From NCBI GenBank assembly GCA_946620335.1, contig CAMONF010000190.1, positions 1 to 6,880 of the forward strand: DNA of 6,880 nucleotides, read 5' to 3'. The translations under genes were made by a program, and so were the position numbers. A model generated the notes under the pieces. That model was given only the letters and a program-made list of their open reading frames with translations, had not been told where the DNA came from and made no database searches. How positions within the stretch are numbered: the stretch's first letter is position 1; each line of letters opens with the position of its first letter. Source of the DNA: an uncultured Clostridia bacterium. Its GTDB lineage: Bacteria > Bacillota > Clostridia > Lachnospirales > Lachnospiraceae. Shown here one piece after another: positions 1-6,290 of this stretch.

Positions 1-419
1 CCAAGGAGAACAAACGGGTCCTCGAGGCCTTCTGGTTCTGTGTCCGCATCGGCACGCTCTTCCTCCTGGTGGCCGCTGCGGTCTGCTTTATTTTCTCCGG
101 TCCCATCATCGGCTTCTTTCGGGACGACCCGGAGGTCATCGCCATCGGGCGCGTCGCTCTCCGCTTCCAGGCAGCGGTCTTCCCGCTCAATGCCTTCGTC
201 GTCATCACCAATATGATGACCCAGGCCATGGGCAAGGGCGTCAAGGCTTCCCTGCTGTCCGCCTGCCGGAACGGACTCTTCTTCATCCCCTTTGTCCTCA
301 TCCTGCCGCAGATCCTCGGCCTCACGGGCCTTGAGATGACCCAGTCCTGCGCGGACCTGTGCACCTTCTTTATGGCGCTGCCCATTGCCGCCTCCACGCT
401 CCGGGAGCTGAAGGGCTGA
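1..419 (+). CDS. MATE family efflux transporter, C-terminal part (5' end outside window)
   Basis: The reading frame is open from the left edge (first full codon at 3) to a TGA at 417-419, giving about 138 residues of a C-terminus. Alternating hydrophobic segments are visible: TLFLLVAAAVCFIFSG, then FPLNAFVVITNMMTQAMG, then NGLFFIPFVLILPQILGL, then a last segment ending FFMALPIAAS. The stretch with QAMGKG followed by a conserved Arg and IPFVLILP, and the final Ala/Asp/Leu-containing helix, match the last three or so helices of MATE transporters. That family are inner-membrane Na+ or H+ antiporters that export cationic drugs and metabolites. The N-lobe, where the cation-binding acidic residue usually lies, is not in the window, so substrate and coupling ion cannot be judged. 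There is no legitimate start inside the window: the GTG at 69 lies within a membrane helix. The call rests on motif recognition and is fairly secure at family level. Confidence 0.85.
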   Translation, partial: KENKRVLEAFWFCVRIGTLFLLVAAAVCFIFSGPIIGFFRDDPEVIAIGRVALRFQAAVFPLNAFVVITNMMTQAMGKGVKASLLSACRNGLFFIPFVLILPQILGLTGLEMTQSCADLCTFFMALPIAASTLRELKG

Positions 420-425
420 CAGCCG

Positions 426-448
426 CCGGCGTCCTGCCGGGCTTCTTT
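426..448 (+). terminator. Possible weak terminator hairpin after the MATE gene
   Basis: CCGGC (426-430) pairs with GCCGG (436-440) around a 5-base loop, 7 bases after the MATE stop codon, and is followed by a T-rich but interrupted stretch (GCTTCTTTC). A second small hairpin, TCTTT/AAAGA with a CGG loop, lies just downstream (about 446-458). The stem is short and the U-tract poor, so this is only a plausible end point for the MATE transcript. The rest of 420-545 shows no gene that I can support. Confidence 0.3.
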
Positions 449-549
449 CGGAAAGACCGAACGGAGGCTGCCGGAACCACAGCGTTGGAAATGACCGCCG
501 CACCCGCTGCCCAAGCGGAACGGCCGGCCACCGTCACTGATGAAACTGT

Positions 550-585
550 TTTACTTTACCTCTCGCATTTGATATAATAACGGCA
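550..585 (+). promoter_or_regulatory. Extended -10 sigma-A promoter of the penicillin-binding protein gene
   Basis: A perfect TATAAT at 573-578 is preceded by TGA (570-572), which gives an extended -10 element (TGnTATAAT). Seventeen bases upstream lies TTTACT (550-555), a 4 of 6 match to the -35 consensus. Placing the last base of the -10 box at -7 puts +1 at about 585, the A of the ATG start codon. This would yield a leaderless or nearly leaderless mRNA. The promoter sits in a locally AT-rich patch within GC-rich DNA, which supports a functional site. Confidence 0.75.
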
Positions 586-3185
586 TGGATTATACAAGAT
601 TAGGATTGGAAAAAAAGGAGGATCTCTTTGAGTCCTCCACAGAGGAAATCGAGAGGCGGGTAGGAGTCTTGCTCCTGCGCGCTGTTCTTGTGGCGCTCAT
701 CTGCTTTGTCGTCATCTCCGTCTGCGGGGTGCTCGGCATCGTTAACGGCATTCTGGCCAACGCCCCTTCGGTTGCGGAGATCAACATCGCGCCCAGCGGC
801 TACGCCACCTTCATCTATGACACGGACGGCAATCAGCTGCAGAAGCTGACCACCTCCAACTCCAACCGGATCTCCGTCTCCATCGACAAGGTCCCCACCT
901 GCCTCCAGAACGCGGTGGTGGCCATCGAGGACGCCCGCTTCTACCAGCACGACGGCATCGATCCCAAGGGTATCGTCCGCGCCGCCTTCGTGGCCGTGAA
1001 GTACCGGTTCCGGAGGACGGAAGGCGCCTCCACCATCACCCAGCAGCTGCTGAAGAACAACGTCTTCATCAACTGGACCCAGGAGGAGGGCTTCGCCAGC
1101 GTCCGGCGAAAGATCCAGGAGCAGTACCTGGCCATAGAGCTGGAGGAACGCCTCGAGTCTGAGCTCGGCAGCAAGGCCGCGGCCAAGCAGAGGATCCTGG
1201 AAAACTACCTAAACACCATCAACCTCGGCGCCGGCTGCTACGGCGTCCAGGCTGCCTCCCGCAAGTACTTCAACAAGGACGTCTCCGAGCTGACTGTCTC
1301 CGAGGCGGCCGTCATCGCGGGTATCACCCAGAATCCCAGCAACTACAATCCCATCCGCCATCCGGAGAACAACGCCGAGAAGCGTGACATCGTCCTTGAG
1401 TACATGAAGAACCAGGGATACATCTCCCAGGAGCAGTTCGACGAGGCCCATGCCGATGACGAAGACGTCTACCTGCGGATCCAGGCGGCCCAGGAGATTG
1501 AGAGCAGCGAAGCCACGGTCTACTCCTACTTCATCGACGAGCTGACCAAGCAGGTCGTCAGCGACCTGGAGGCCCAGAAGGGCTTCACCGAGGTCCAGGC
1601 CTACCAGGCCCTCTACTCCGGCGGCCTGCGCATCTACACCACCCAGGACATGGACATCCAGACCATCATGGATGAGGAGTACGCCAACCCGGAGAACTTC
1701 CCCAACGAAGCCGAGTACAGCATGGACTGGGCCCTCAGCGTTCTGAACTCCGAAGGGGAGACCATCAACTACAGCCGGGAGATGCTCCAGAAGTATTTCC
1801 GCGAGCAGGGCGAGACGGACTTCGACCTTCTCTTCGACACCCCCGAGGAAGGCCAGGCCTACATTGACAAGTACAAGGAAGCCGTCGTCGGCGACGACGA
1901 GATCATCGCCGAGCGCACCTCCTTTGCGCCGGAACCCCAGTCCTCCATGGTCATCATCGAGCAGTCCACCGGCTACGTCAAGGGCATCATCGGCGGCCGC
2001 GGCGAAAAGACCGCTTCCCTGACCCTGAACCGCGCCACCAACACCACCCAGCAGCCCGGCTCCACCTTCAAGGTCGTCGGCACCTACGCCGCCGCCATCG
2101 ACCAGGCCGGCAAGACCCTCGGCACCATCTACACCGACGAGCCGACCACCTATTCCAACGGACGGCCGGTCAGCAACTCCACGCAGAACTACTACCAGGG
2201 AAATGTGACCCTCCGCTATGCCATCGAGCAGTCCATCAACACGGTGGCCGTCAAGTGCATCACGGAAATCACCCCCCAGGTCGCCTACAACCAGCTGCTC
2301 AAGTTCGGTTTCACGACCCTGGATCCCCGCAACGACGTATACCAGCCGCTGGCCCTGGGCGGTATCTACAACGGCGTCACCAACCTGGAGCTGACCGCCG
2401 CCTACGCCGCCATCGCCAACGAAGGCGAGTATATCAAGCCCGTCTTCTACACCAAGATCCTTGACCAGGATGGTAACATCGTAATCGATAACACCAAGGA
2501 ATCCAGCCGGGCTGTCGAAAAGTCCACCGCTGCCGTCCTCACCTACGCCCTCCAGGACGTCGTGAAGAGCGGTACAGCCCAGGACGTCCAGCTTCCCTGC
2601 GGAATGCCGGTGGCCGGCAAGACCGGTACCACCTCCTCCTACAACGACGTATGGTTCGTAGGCTTCACGCCCTATTACACCTGCGGCGTCTGGGCCGGCT
2701 ACGACACCTCCGAGAACCTGCCGGACGAGGGCATTTACAGGCTCTACCACAGGATCCTGTGGCGCAGCGTCATGGACCGGATTTCCGCCAACCAGCCCAT
2801 CGTCCAGTTCACGCTTCCCAGCGACGTCAAGATGGCCACCATCTGCACGGATACAGGCCTTCTGGCCACCTCCCGCTGCTACAACACCGAAGTCCTTCCC
2901 TTCGCTCTCGGCACCGCGCCGAGCTCCCAGTGCACCGAGCACGGCAGCCGCACCTCCTACGACAATTATGAGGCCGAGCGGGCGGCGGAGCGTCAGGCTG
3001 TAGCCGAAGCGGCCACAGAGGCCGCGCACGGCGGCGGGCAGACGGAGAGCGATCAGGAGGAAGAGAACACGGACAACTCTGAGGAAGATTGGTCTGAGGA
3101 AGAATGGTCCGAGGAAAACAACGGCGAAGAAGACTGGTCCGAAGAGGAATGGTCTGAGGAAGAATGGTCCGACGAGGAAGGCTGA
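585..3185 (+). CDS. Bifunctional class A penicillin-binding protein (glycosyltransferase/transpeptidase, PBP1A type)
   Basis: This 866-residue protein polymerises lipid II into glycan strands and cross-links the stem peptides outside the membrane. A short cytoplasmic N-terminus is followed by one membrane anchor (about residues 27-57). The GT51 glycosyltransferase domain (about 70-285) shows EDARFYQHDG at 115-124 with catalytic Glu115, GASTITQQ at 147-154, RKIQE at 175-179 and ENYLN at 206-210. The penicillin-binding transpeptidase domain (about 450-735) shows STFK at 493-496 with the nucleophile Ser493, SIN at 550-552 and KTG at 679-681. A post-domain segment carries Cys753, Cys765 and Cys783, as in clostridial relatives, then an Ala/Glu-rich linker and an acidic tail with repeated WSEEE units. 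The ATG at 585 is chosen because the N-terminus from there (MDYTRLGLEKKE) resembles family starts and no later in-frame start precedes the anchor. No Shine-Dalgarno precedes it. All catalytic motifs are intact. It may be called pbpA, ponA or mrcA in annotations. Confidence 0.97.
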   Translation: MDYTRLGLEKKEDLFESSTEEIERRVGVLLLRAVLVALICFVVISVCGVLGIVNGILANAPSVAEINIAPSGYATFIYDTDGNQLQKLTTSNSNRISVSIDKVPTCLQNAVVAIEDARFYQHDGIDPKGIVRAAFVAVKYRFRRTEGASTITQQLLKNNVFINWTQEEGFASVRRKIQEQYLAIELEERLESELGSKAAAKQRILENYLNTINLGAGCYGVQAASRKYFNKDVSELTVSEAAVIAGITQNPSNYNPIRHPENNAEKRDIVLEYMKNQGYISQEQFDEAHADDEDVYLRIQAAQEIESSEATVYSYFIDELTKQVVSDLEAQKGFTEVQAYQALYSGGLRIYTTQDMDIQTIMDEEYANPENFPNEAEYSMDWALSVLNSEGETINYSREMLQKYFREQGETDFDLLFDTPEEGQAYIDKYKEAVVGDDEIIAERTSFAPEPQSSMVIIEQSTGYVKGIIGGRGEKTASLTLNRATNTTQQPGSTFKVVGTYAAAIDQAGKTLGTIYTDEPTTYSNGRPVSNSTQNYYQGNVTLRYAIEQSINTVAVKCITEITPQVAYNQLLKFGFTTLDPRNDVYQPLALGGIYNGVTNLELTAAYAAIANEGEYIKPVFYTKILDQDGNIVIDNTKESSRAVEKSTAAVLTYALQDVVKSGTAQDVQLPCGMPVAGKTGTTSSYNDVWFVGFTPYYTCGVWAGYDTSENLPDEGIYRLYHRILWRSVMDRISANQPIVQFTLPSDVKMATICTDTGLLATSRCYNTEVLPFALGTAPSSQCTEHGSRTSYDNYEAERAAERQAVAEAATEAAHGGGQTESDQEEENTDNSEEDWSEEEWSEENNGEEDWSEEEWSEEEWSDEEG
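3090..3179 (+). repeat. In-frame Trp/Ser/Glu repeat tract in the acidic tail of the penicillin-binding protein
   Basis: The last 30 or so codons are built from a 15-base unit encoding W-S-E-E-E, with tryptophans at residues 836, 841, 851, 856 and 861. A 23-base stretch starting at 3090 recurs exactly at 3150, so part of the tract arose by recent duplication or slippage. One unit (residues 846-850) is replaced by N-G-containing sequence. By topology the tail would be extracytoplasmic. Confidence 0.85.
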
Positions 3186-3260
3186 TGTCTCCGGGCTTCG
3201 CTTTCCTCCCACCACATGCGTCGAAGCATCCGCGCCAACCTTTGCCTGATAAGAAAAATA

Positions 3261-3312
3261 AAAAGCTGCAGACAGTGCGTGCCTGATTGCCACCACGGTC
3301 TGCAGCTTTTTT
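3261..3312. terminator. Strong bidirectional intrinsic terminator between convergent genes
   Basis: A 13-base arm at 3261-3273 (AAAAGCTGCAGAC) is perfectly complementary to 3298-3310 (GTCTGCAGCTTTT). The 24-base loop can be partly closed by GTG/CAC pairs. On the + strand the stem runs into TTTTTTCTTAT; on the minus strand it runs into TTTTTATTTTTCTTAT. It therefore suits transcripts of the penicillin-binding protein gene arriving from the left and of hprK arriving from the right. The remainder of the 176-base gap (3186-3361) holds no gene that I can see. Confidence 0.92.
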
Positions 3313-3361
3313 CTTATACTATTTTCGTAGGATCCGGGAATGCGCAGGCGTCTCCCTGCCG

Positions 3362-4300
3362 TCACTCTCCGCGCTTCACCATGAAGTTCTCCTGGACACG
3401 TCTGTAGAGCTCCACCGCCGCGTTGTAGCCCATCTTCTTCTGTCTGTGGTTGACAGCCGCGGTCTCGACGATGACGGCCAGATTTCGGCCCGGACGAATG
3501 GGAAGGGAATGGCAGACGATCTTGTTGCCCAGGATTTCCTTGTAGTTCTCCTCCAGGCCCAGCCTGTCGAACTCCTTCTCCTTGCTCCACTCCTCCAGCT
3601 CGATGACCAGGTCGATGGCCTGGGAATCCTTGACGTGCTCAACACCGTAGAGGGTCTTCACGTCAATGATACCGATACCCCTCAACTCAATGAAATGCCG
3701 GGTGACATCCGGGGCAGATCCCAGAAGTGTGACTTCGGAAACCTTCCGGATGATGACGACATCGTCGCTGACCAGACGGTGGCCGCGGCGGACCAGCTCC
3801 AGAGCCGCCTCAGACTTGCCGATGCCGCTCTCGCCCATGATGAGGACACCCTCGCCGTAAACGTCGACCAGGACGCCGTGGAGGGAAATGCTGGGGGCCA
3901 GCTCCACGCCCAGCCAGCGGATGATTTCCGCCATAAAGGAGCTGGTCGTCCGCTTGGTGGACAGGCAGGGCACCTGGTACTTGCGGTTGATCTCCAGCAT
4001 CTCCGCGGAGGGCTCGGTCAGCGTAGTGTAGATAACGCAGGGAATCCCGCTGGAGACGCAGCGGTCGTAGGACTTGACCCGCTTGCTCTCATCCATCTGC
4101 ATGATGTAGGAGTATTCGACGTACCCCACGATCTGCACTCGTTTGTTCTCAAAATGCTCGTAATACCCCGCGATCTGAAGGGCCGGGCGGTTGATCTCCG
4201 GTGTGGTGATCAGGACCTCCTCCATATCGATTTCGGGTGTCAGGTTCACCAGGTTCAGCTCCTTGGCAATCTTGGACAGCTTTACGCACGGACTCTTCAT
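3362..4300 (-). CDS. hprK: HPr kinase/phosphorylase
   Basis: This 312-residue cytoplasmic enzyme phosphorylates HPr of the phosphotransferase system at Ser46 using ATP or pyrophosphate, and reverses the reaction by phosphorolysis. It thereby sets CcpA-dependent carbon catabolite repression. The N-terminal domain (about 1-130) is followed by the catalytic domain with HGVLVDVYG (His141 onward), the Walker A loop GESGIGKS at 156-163, the Asp pair in LVSDDVV (Asp179, Asp180), and the family signature ELRGIGIIDVKTLYG (205-219). The C-terminal helix region ends at a TGA (3362-3364). Length and motifs are those of a normal full-length enzyme. The ATG at 4298-4300 is supported by GAGGTG four bases upstream. 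The gene follows uvrC, a common clostridial order, but is the last gene before a terminator here. It may be read both from the uvrC transcript and from its own promoter. Confidence 0.97.
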   Translation of the reverse strand: MKSPCVKLSKIAKELNLVNLTPEIDMEEVLITTPEINRPALQIAGYYEHFENKRVQIVGYVEYSYIMQMDESKRVKSYDRCVSSGIPCVIYTTLTEPSAEMLEINRKYQVPCLSTKRTTSSFMAEIIRWLGVELAPSISLHGVLVDVYGEGVLIMGESGIGKSEAALELVRRGHRLVSDDVVIIRKVSEVTLLGSAPDVTRHFIELRGIGIIDVKTLYGVEHVKDSQAIDLVIELEEWSKEKEFDRLGLEENYKEILGNKIVCHSLPIRPGRNLAVIVETAAVNHRQKKMGYNAAVELYRRVQENFMVKRGE

Positions 4301-4304
4301 CTTA

Positions 4305-4310
4305 CACCTC
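4305..4310 (-). promoter_or_regulatory. Shine-Dalgarno of hprK
   Basis: On the minus strand GAGGTG lies four bases before the ATG (spacer TAAG). It matches the anti-Shine-Dalgarno CACCUC and fixes the hprK start at 4300. Confidence 0.8.
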
Positions 4311-4317
4311 TGTCAGC

Positions 4318-4382
4318 CTTCTCCGCCGGCGGCGGTTTTATTTTTCTTCTCCTTCGCCCGGGACTTGACACTTCTCCGCCGG
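4318..4382. repeat. 12-base direct repeat in the uvrC-hprK gap
   Basis: CTTCTCCGCCGG occurs at 4318-4329 and again at 4371-4382 on the + strand, 53 bases apart, flanking the A/T-rich part of the hprK leader. The copies take part in the two different stem structures described for the leader. Their role is unknown and the match may be chance in GC-rich DNA. Confidence 0.5.
4323..4345 (+). terminator. Terminator-like hairpin facing against uvrC and hprK
   Basis: On the + strand CCGCC (4323-4327) pairs with GGCGG (4331-4335) across a 3-base loop and is immediately followed by TTTTATTTTT (4336-4345). This is the layout of a short, all-GC intrinsic terminator, but it acts in the direction opposite to the annotated genes. 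It could stop antisense transcripts running through hprK toward uvrC. No + strand promoter for such a transcript was identified. Confidence 0.4.
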
Positions 4383-4397
4383 GCGATATCTTCGACC

Positions 4398-4426
4398 ATT
4401 ATACCATATTCTCCGGTTCCTGCAAC
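4398..4426 (-). promoter_or_regulatory. Extended -10 promoter for hprK, overlapping the uvrC stop codon
   Basis: On the minus strand TGGTATAAT (4406 down to 4398) is a perfect extended -10 element. The TAA within it is the uvrC stop codon (4401-4399). The -35 region is poor: TTGCAG at 4425-4420, a 3 of 6 match with a 16-base spacer. This is acceptable for an extended -10 promoter. Predicted +1 is about 4391. The same extended -10 form is seen ahead of the penicillin-binding protein gene. Confidence 0.6.
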
Positions 4427-6285
4427 CGCCCCTCCGCCTTGGCGGGATGAAAATAATCCCATACCCTGCGGGCCGCGGCCGCATTCATGGACGGCGCATG
4501 GAGCAGCTCCTCCTCCGAGGCATCCCGGATGGCTTCCATAGTCTTGAAGGTCCTGAGCAGGGCCTTTCTCCTCGCGGGACCGATTCCCTCGATGTCGTCA
4601 AGGACCGAATGGACCTGTCCCTTGCTCCTCAGCTGCCGGTGGTACTCGATGGCGAACCGGTGGACCTCATCCTGGATCCTGGTGAGCAGCTTAAAGCCCT
4701 CCGAATCCCTGGCGATGGGCAGCTCCACATTGTTGAAGTAGAGCCCCCGGGTCCGGTGGAAATCGTCCTTGACCATGCCGGCCACCGGGATGTCCAGCCC
4801 CAGCTCTCTGAGAACGTCCAGGGCTACATTTCCCTGTCCCCGGCCGCCGTCCATAAGGATCACGTCCGGCAGGGTCTTGAAGCTCTCGTCCCCCTCCAGG
4901 GCCCGCCTGAACCGCCTGGTCAGGACTTCCTCCATGCTGGCGTAGTCGTTGGGCCCCTGGACCCATTTGATCTTGAACTTGCGGTAATCCGACTTTTTGG
5001 GCTTTCCCTTGTCGAATACGATCATGGACCCGACCGAGTCGAAGCCGCTGATATTGGAGATATCGTAACTCTCCATGCGGTCCGCCTTCTCGAGCCCCAA
5101 CAGGTCGGCGATCTCCCTGACCGCGCCTATGGTCCTTAGCTGCTCCCGCATCAGCCGGTCTCTGTCCCTGGCCAGGACCATCTCCGCGTTCTCCCTGGCC
5201 ATGGCCACCAGCTTCTCCTTGATGCCCTTGCGGGGGATCCGGATGGTGGCCTTGCTGCCCCGGCGTCCTGTGAGGAACTCCTCCAGCAGGGCCCGGTCAG
5301 GCACATCCCGGTCCAGCATGAGCTCCCTGGGCACGAAGGGCGTATCCCTGTAATACTGGGAAATGAAGGCCCCCAGCACATGGGCCGGATCATCCGTATC
5401 GTCCGCCGTGAGCAGAAAATGTTCTCTTCCGATGAGCTTGCCGCCGCGGACAAAAAAGACCTGGACGACGGCATTTCTCCCGGTGACGTGGTCCGGGTCG
5501 TCCGCCAGGGCGATCGCCAGCACATCGCGGTCCTCCCCGCTGGTCTCGGTGATCTTCTGCCGCTCCCCCACCTGCCGGATGCTGTCGATGGTATCCCGGT
5601 AGCGGGCGGCCTCCTCGAACCTCAGCTCCTCGGAAGCCTCCAGCATTTTGGCGGTCAGCCGGTCGATCTCCGGCTGGTAGTGGCCCTTCAGGAACTCCAG
5701 GACTCCCTTGACATTCTCCCCGTAAGCCGCCTCACTGCACTGCCCCTGGCAGGGGGCATCGCACTGGCCGATGTGGTGATTCAGGCAGGCCCGCTCAAGG
5801 CCTATGTCCTTTGGCAGATTTCGATTGCAGGTACCGATTTTAAACAGCTTATTCAGCAGGTCGATGGTTTCCTTCACCGCAGCAGCGGAGGTATAAGGGC
5901 CGAAATATCTGCTTTTGTCTTTTTTCATCTCCCGGGAAAAAAGGATCCTGGGATATTCCTCCCCCAGGGTCACCTTGATGTAGGGATAGGTCTTGTCATC
6001 CTTTAAAAGAGTGTTGTACTTGGGGCTGTGCTCTTTGATGAGATTATTTTCCAGCACCAGCGCTTCCAGCTCGGAATCTGTCACGATATATTCAAAGCGG
6101 CTGATCTGTTCCACCATCTTCAGGATCTGGGGACCTCTTCCCCGGATACGACGAAAGTAAGACCGTACCCTGTTGTGCAGGTCTACGGCCTTACCGACGT
6201 AGAGAATGGTGTCATTCTCATCATGCATGATATAAACTCCCGGTCTGTGAGGGAGGTTTTTCAGTTCTTCCTCAAAATCAAACAT
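4399..6285 (-). CDS. uvrC: Excinuclease ABC subunit UvrC
   Basis: This 628-residue protein makes the 3' and then the 5' incision around bulky DNA lesions once UvrB is loaded, in nucleotide excision repair. The N-terminal GIY-YIG nuclease domain (about 12-95) shows GVY at 16-18, YVG at 29-31, Arg39 and Glu79/Asn80 of LVLENNLIKE. A Cys-rich segment follows, with Cys153, 167, 175, 179 and 183. The UvrB-interacting UVR motif spans about 203-238. The RNase H-like 5' nuclease region has ESYDISNISG (Asp408), MDGGRGQ (Asp479) and VHRFAIEYHR (His542). A C-terminal helix-hairpin-helix includes IEGIGPARRKALL (565-577). The length is normal and no key residue is missing. The ATG at 6285 gives the usual UvrC start, MFDFEEELKNLPHRPGVYIM. 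Only a distant GAGGA lies upstream, inside the preceding gene, so translational coupling is likely. The stop codon overlaps a -10 box for hprK. Confidence 0.98.
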   Translation of the reverse strand: MFDFEEELKNLPHRPGVYIMHDENDTILYVGKAVDLHNRVRSYFRRIRGRGPQILKMVEQISRFEYIVTDSELEALVLENNLIKEHSPKYNTLLKDDKTYPYIKVTLGEEYPRILFSREMKKDKSRYFGPYTSAAAVKETIDLLNKLFKIGTCNRNLPKDIGLERACLNHHIGQCDAPCQGQCSEAAYGENVKGVLEFLKGHYQPEIDRLTAKMLEASEELRFEEAARYRDTIDSIRQVGERQKITETSGEDRDVLAIALADDPDHVTGRNAVVQVFFVRGGKLIGREHFLLTADDTDDPAHVLGAFISQYYRDTPFVPRELMLDRDVPDRALLEEFLTGRRGSKATIRIPRKGIKEKLVAMARENAEMVLARDRDRLMREQLRTIGAVREIADLLGLEKADRMESYDISNISGFDSVGSMIVFDKGKPKKSDYRKFKIKWVQGPNDYASMEEVLTRRFRRALEGDESFKTLPDVILMDGGRGQGNVALDVLRELGLDIPVAGMVKDDFHRTRGLYFNNVELPIARDSEGFKLLTRIQDEVHRFAIEYHRQLRSKGQVHSVLDDIEGIGPARRKALLRTFKTMEAIRDASEEELLHAPSMNAAAARRVWDYFHPAKAEGRLQEPENMV

Positions 6286-6290
6286 GGGAT

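Larger units (their letters stand above)
4301..4391 (-). promoter_or_regulatory. Structured leader of hprK (predicted 5' UTR, about 91 nt)
   Basis: If transcription starts at about 4391 from the promoter overlapping the uvrC stop, the message has a 91-nt leader. It contains an 8-bp stem (4379-4386 with 4354-4361, CGCCCGG/CCGGGCG core plus one A-T pair) with a 17-base loop. An A-rich stretch follows (about 4336-4350), then a GC palindrome, CCGCCGGCGG (4323-4332), 13 bases upstream of the Shine-Dalgarno. No known riboswitch class is recognised, and no U-tract follows either stem in the direction of hprK, so attenuation by termination is not indicated. Confidence 0.4.

Noticed and set aside
521..530. 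The palindrome GGCCGGCC upstream of the PBP promoter as an operator
   Set aside because: A short GC palindrome of this kind is expected by chance in GC-rich DNA. It lies about 20 bases upstream of the -35 region and nothing else supports an operator.
359..577. A 72-codon + strand open frame between the MATE and PBP genes
   Set aside because: It begins inside the MATE coding region in another frame, lacks a Shine-Dalgarno, runs over the promoter of the PBP gene, and its Ala/Thr-rich product has no recognisable features.
1209..3590. A 793-codon open frame on the minus strand, antisense to most of the PBP gene
   Set aside because: Its translation is Gly/Val/Asp/Leu-rich low complexity with no recognisable domain, it crosses the bidirectional terminator, and the + strand frame carries all GT51 and transpeptidase motifs. 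High GC at third codon positions removes antisense stops, so this is a composition shadow.
4365..4370. A perfect TTGACA on the + strand in the uvrC-hprK gap
   Set aside because: No acceptable -10 box lies 16-18 bases downstream, and no + strand gene follows. The hexamer lies in the loop of the hprK leader stem and is probably coincidental.
3287..4450. A 387-codon + strand open frame antisense to hprK
   Set aside because: It has no domain, no convincing ribosome-binding site or promoter, and it mirrors the intact HPr kinase/phosphorylase gene.
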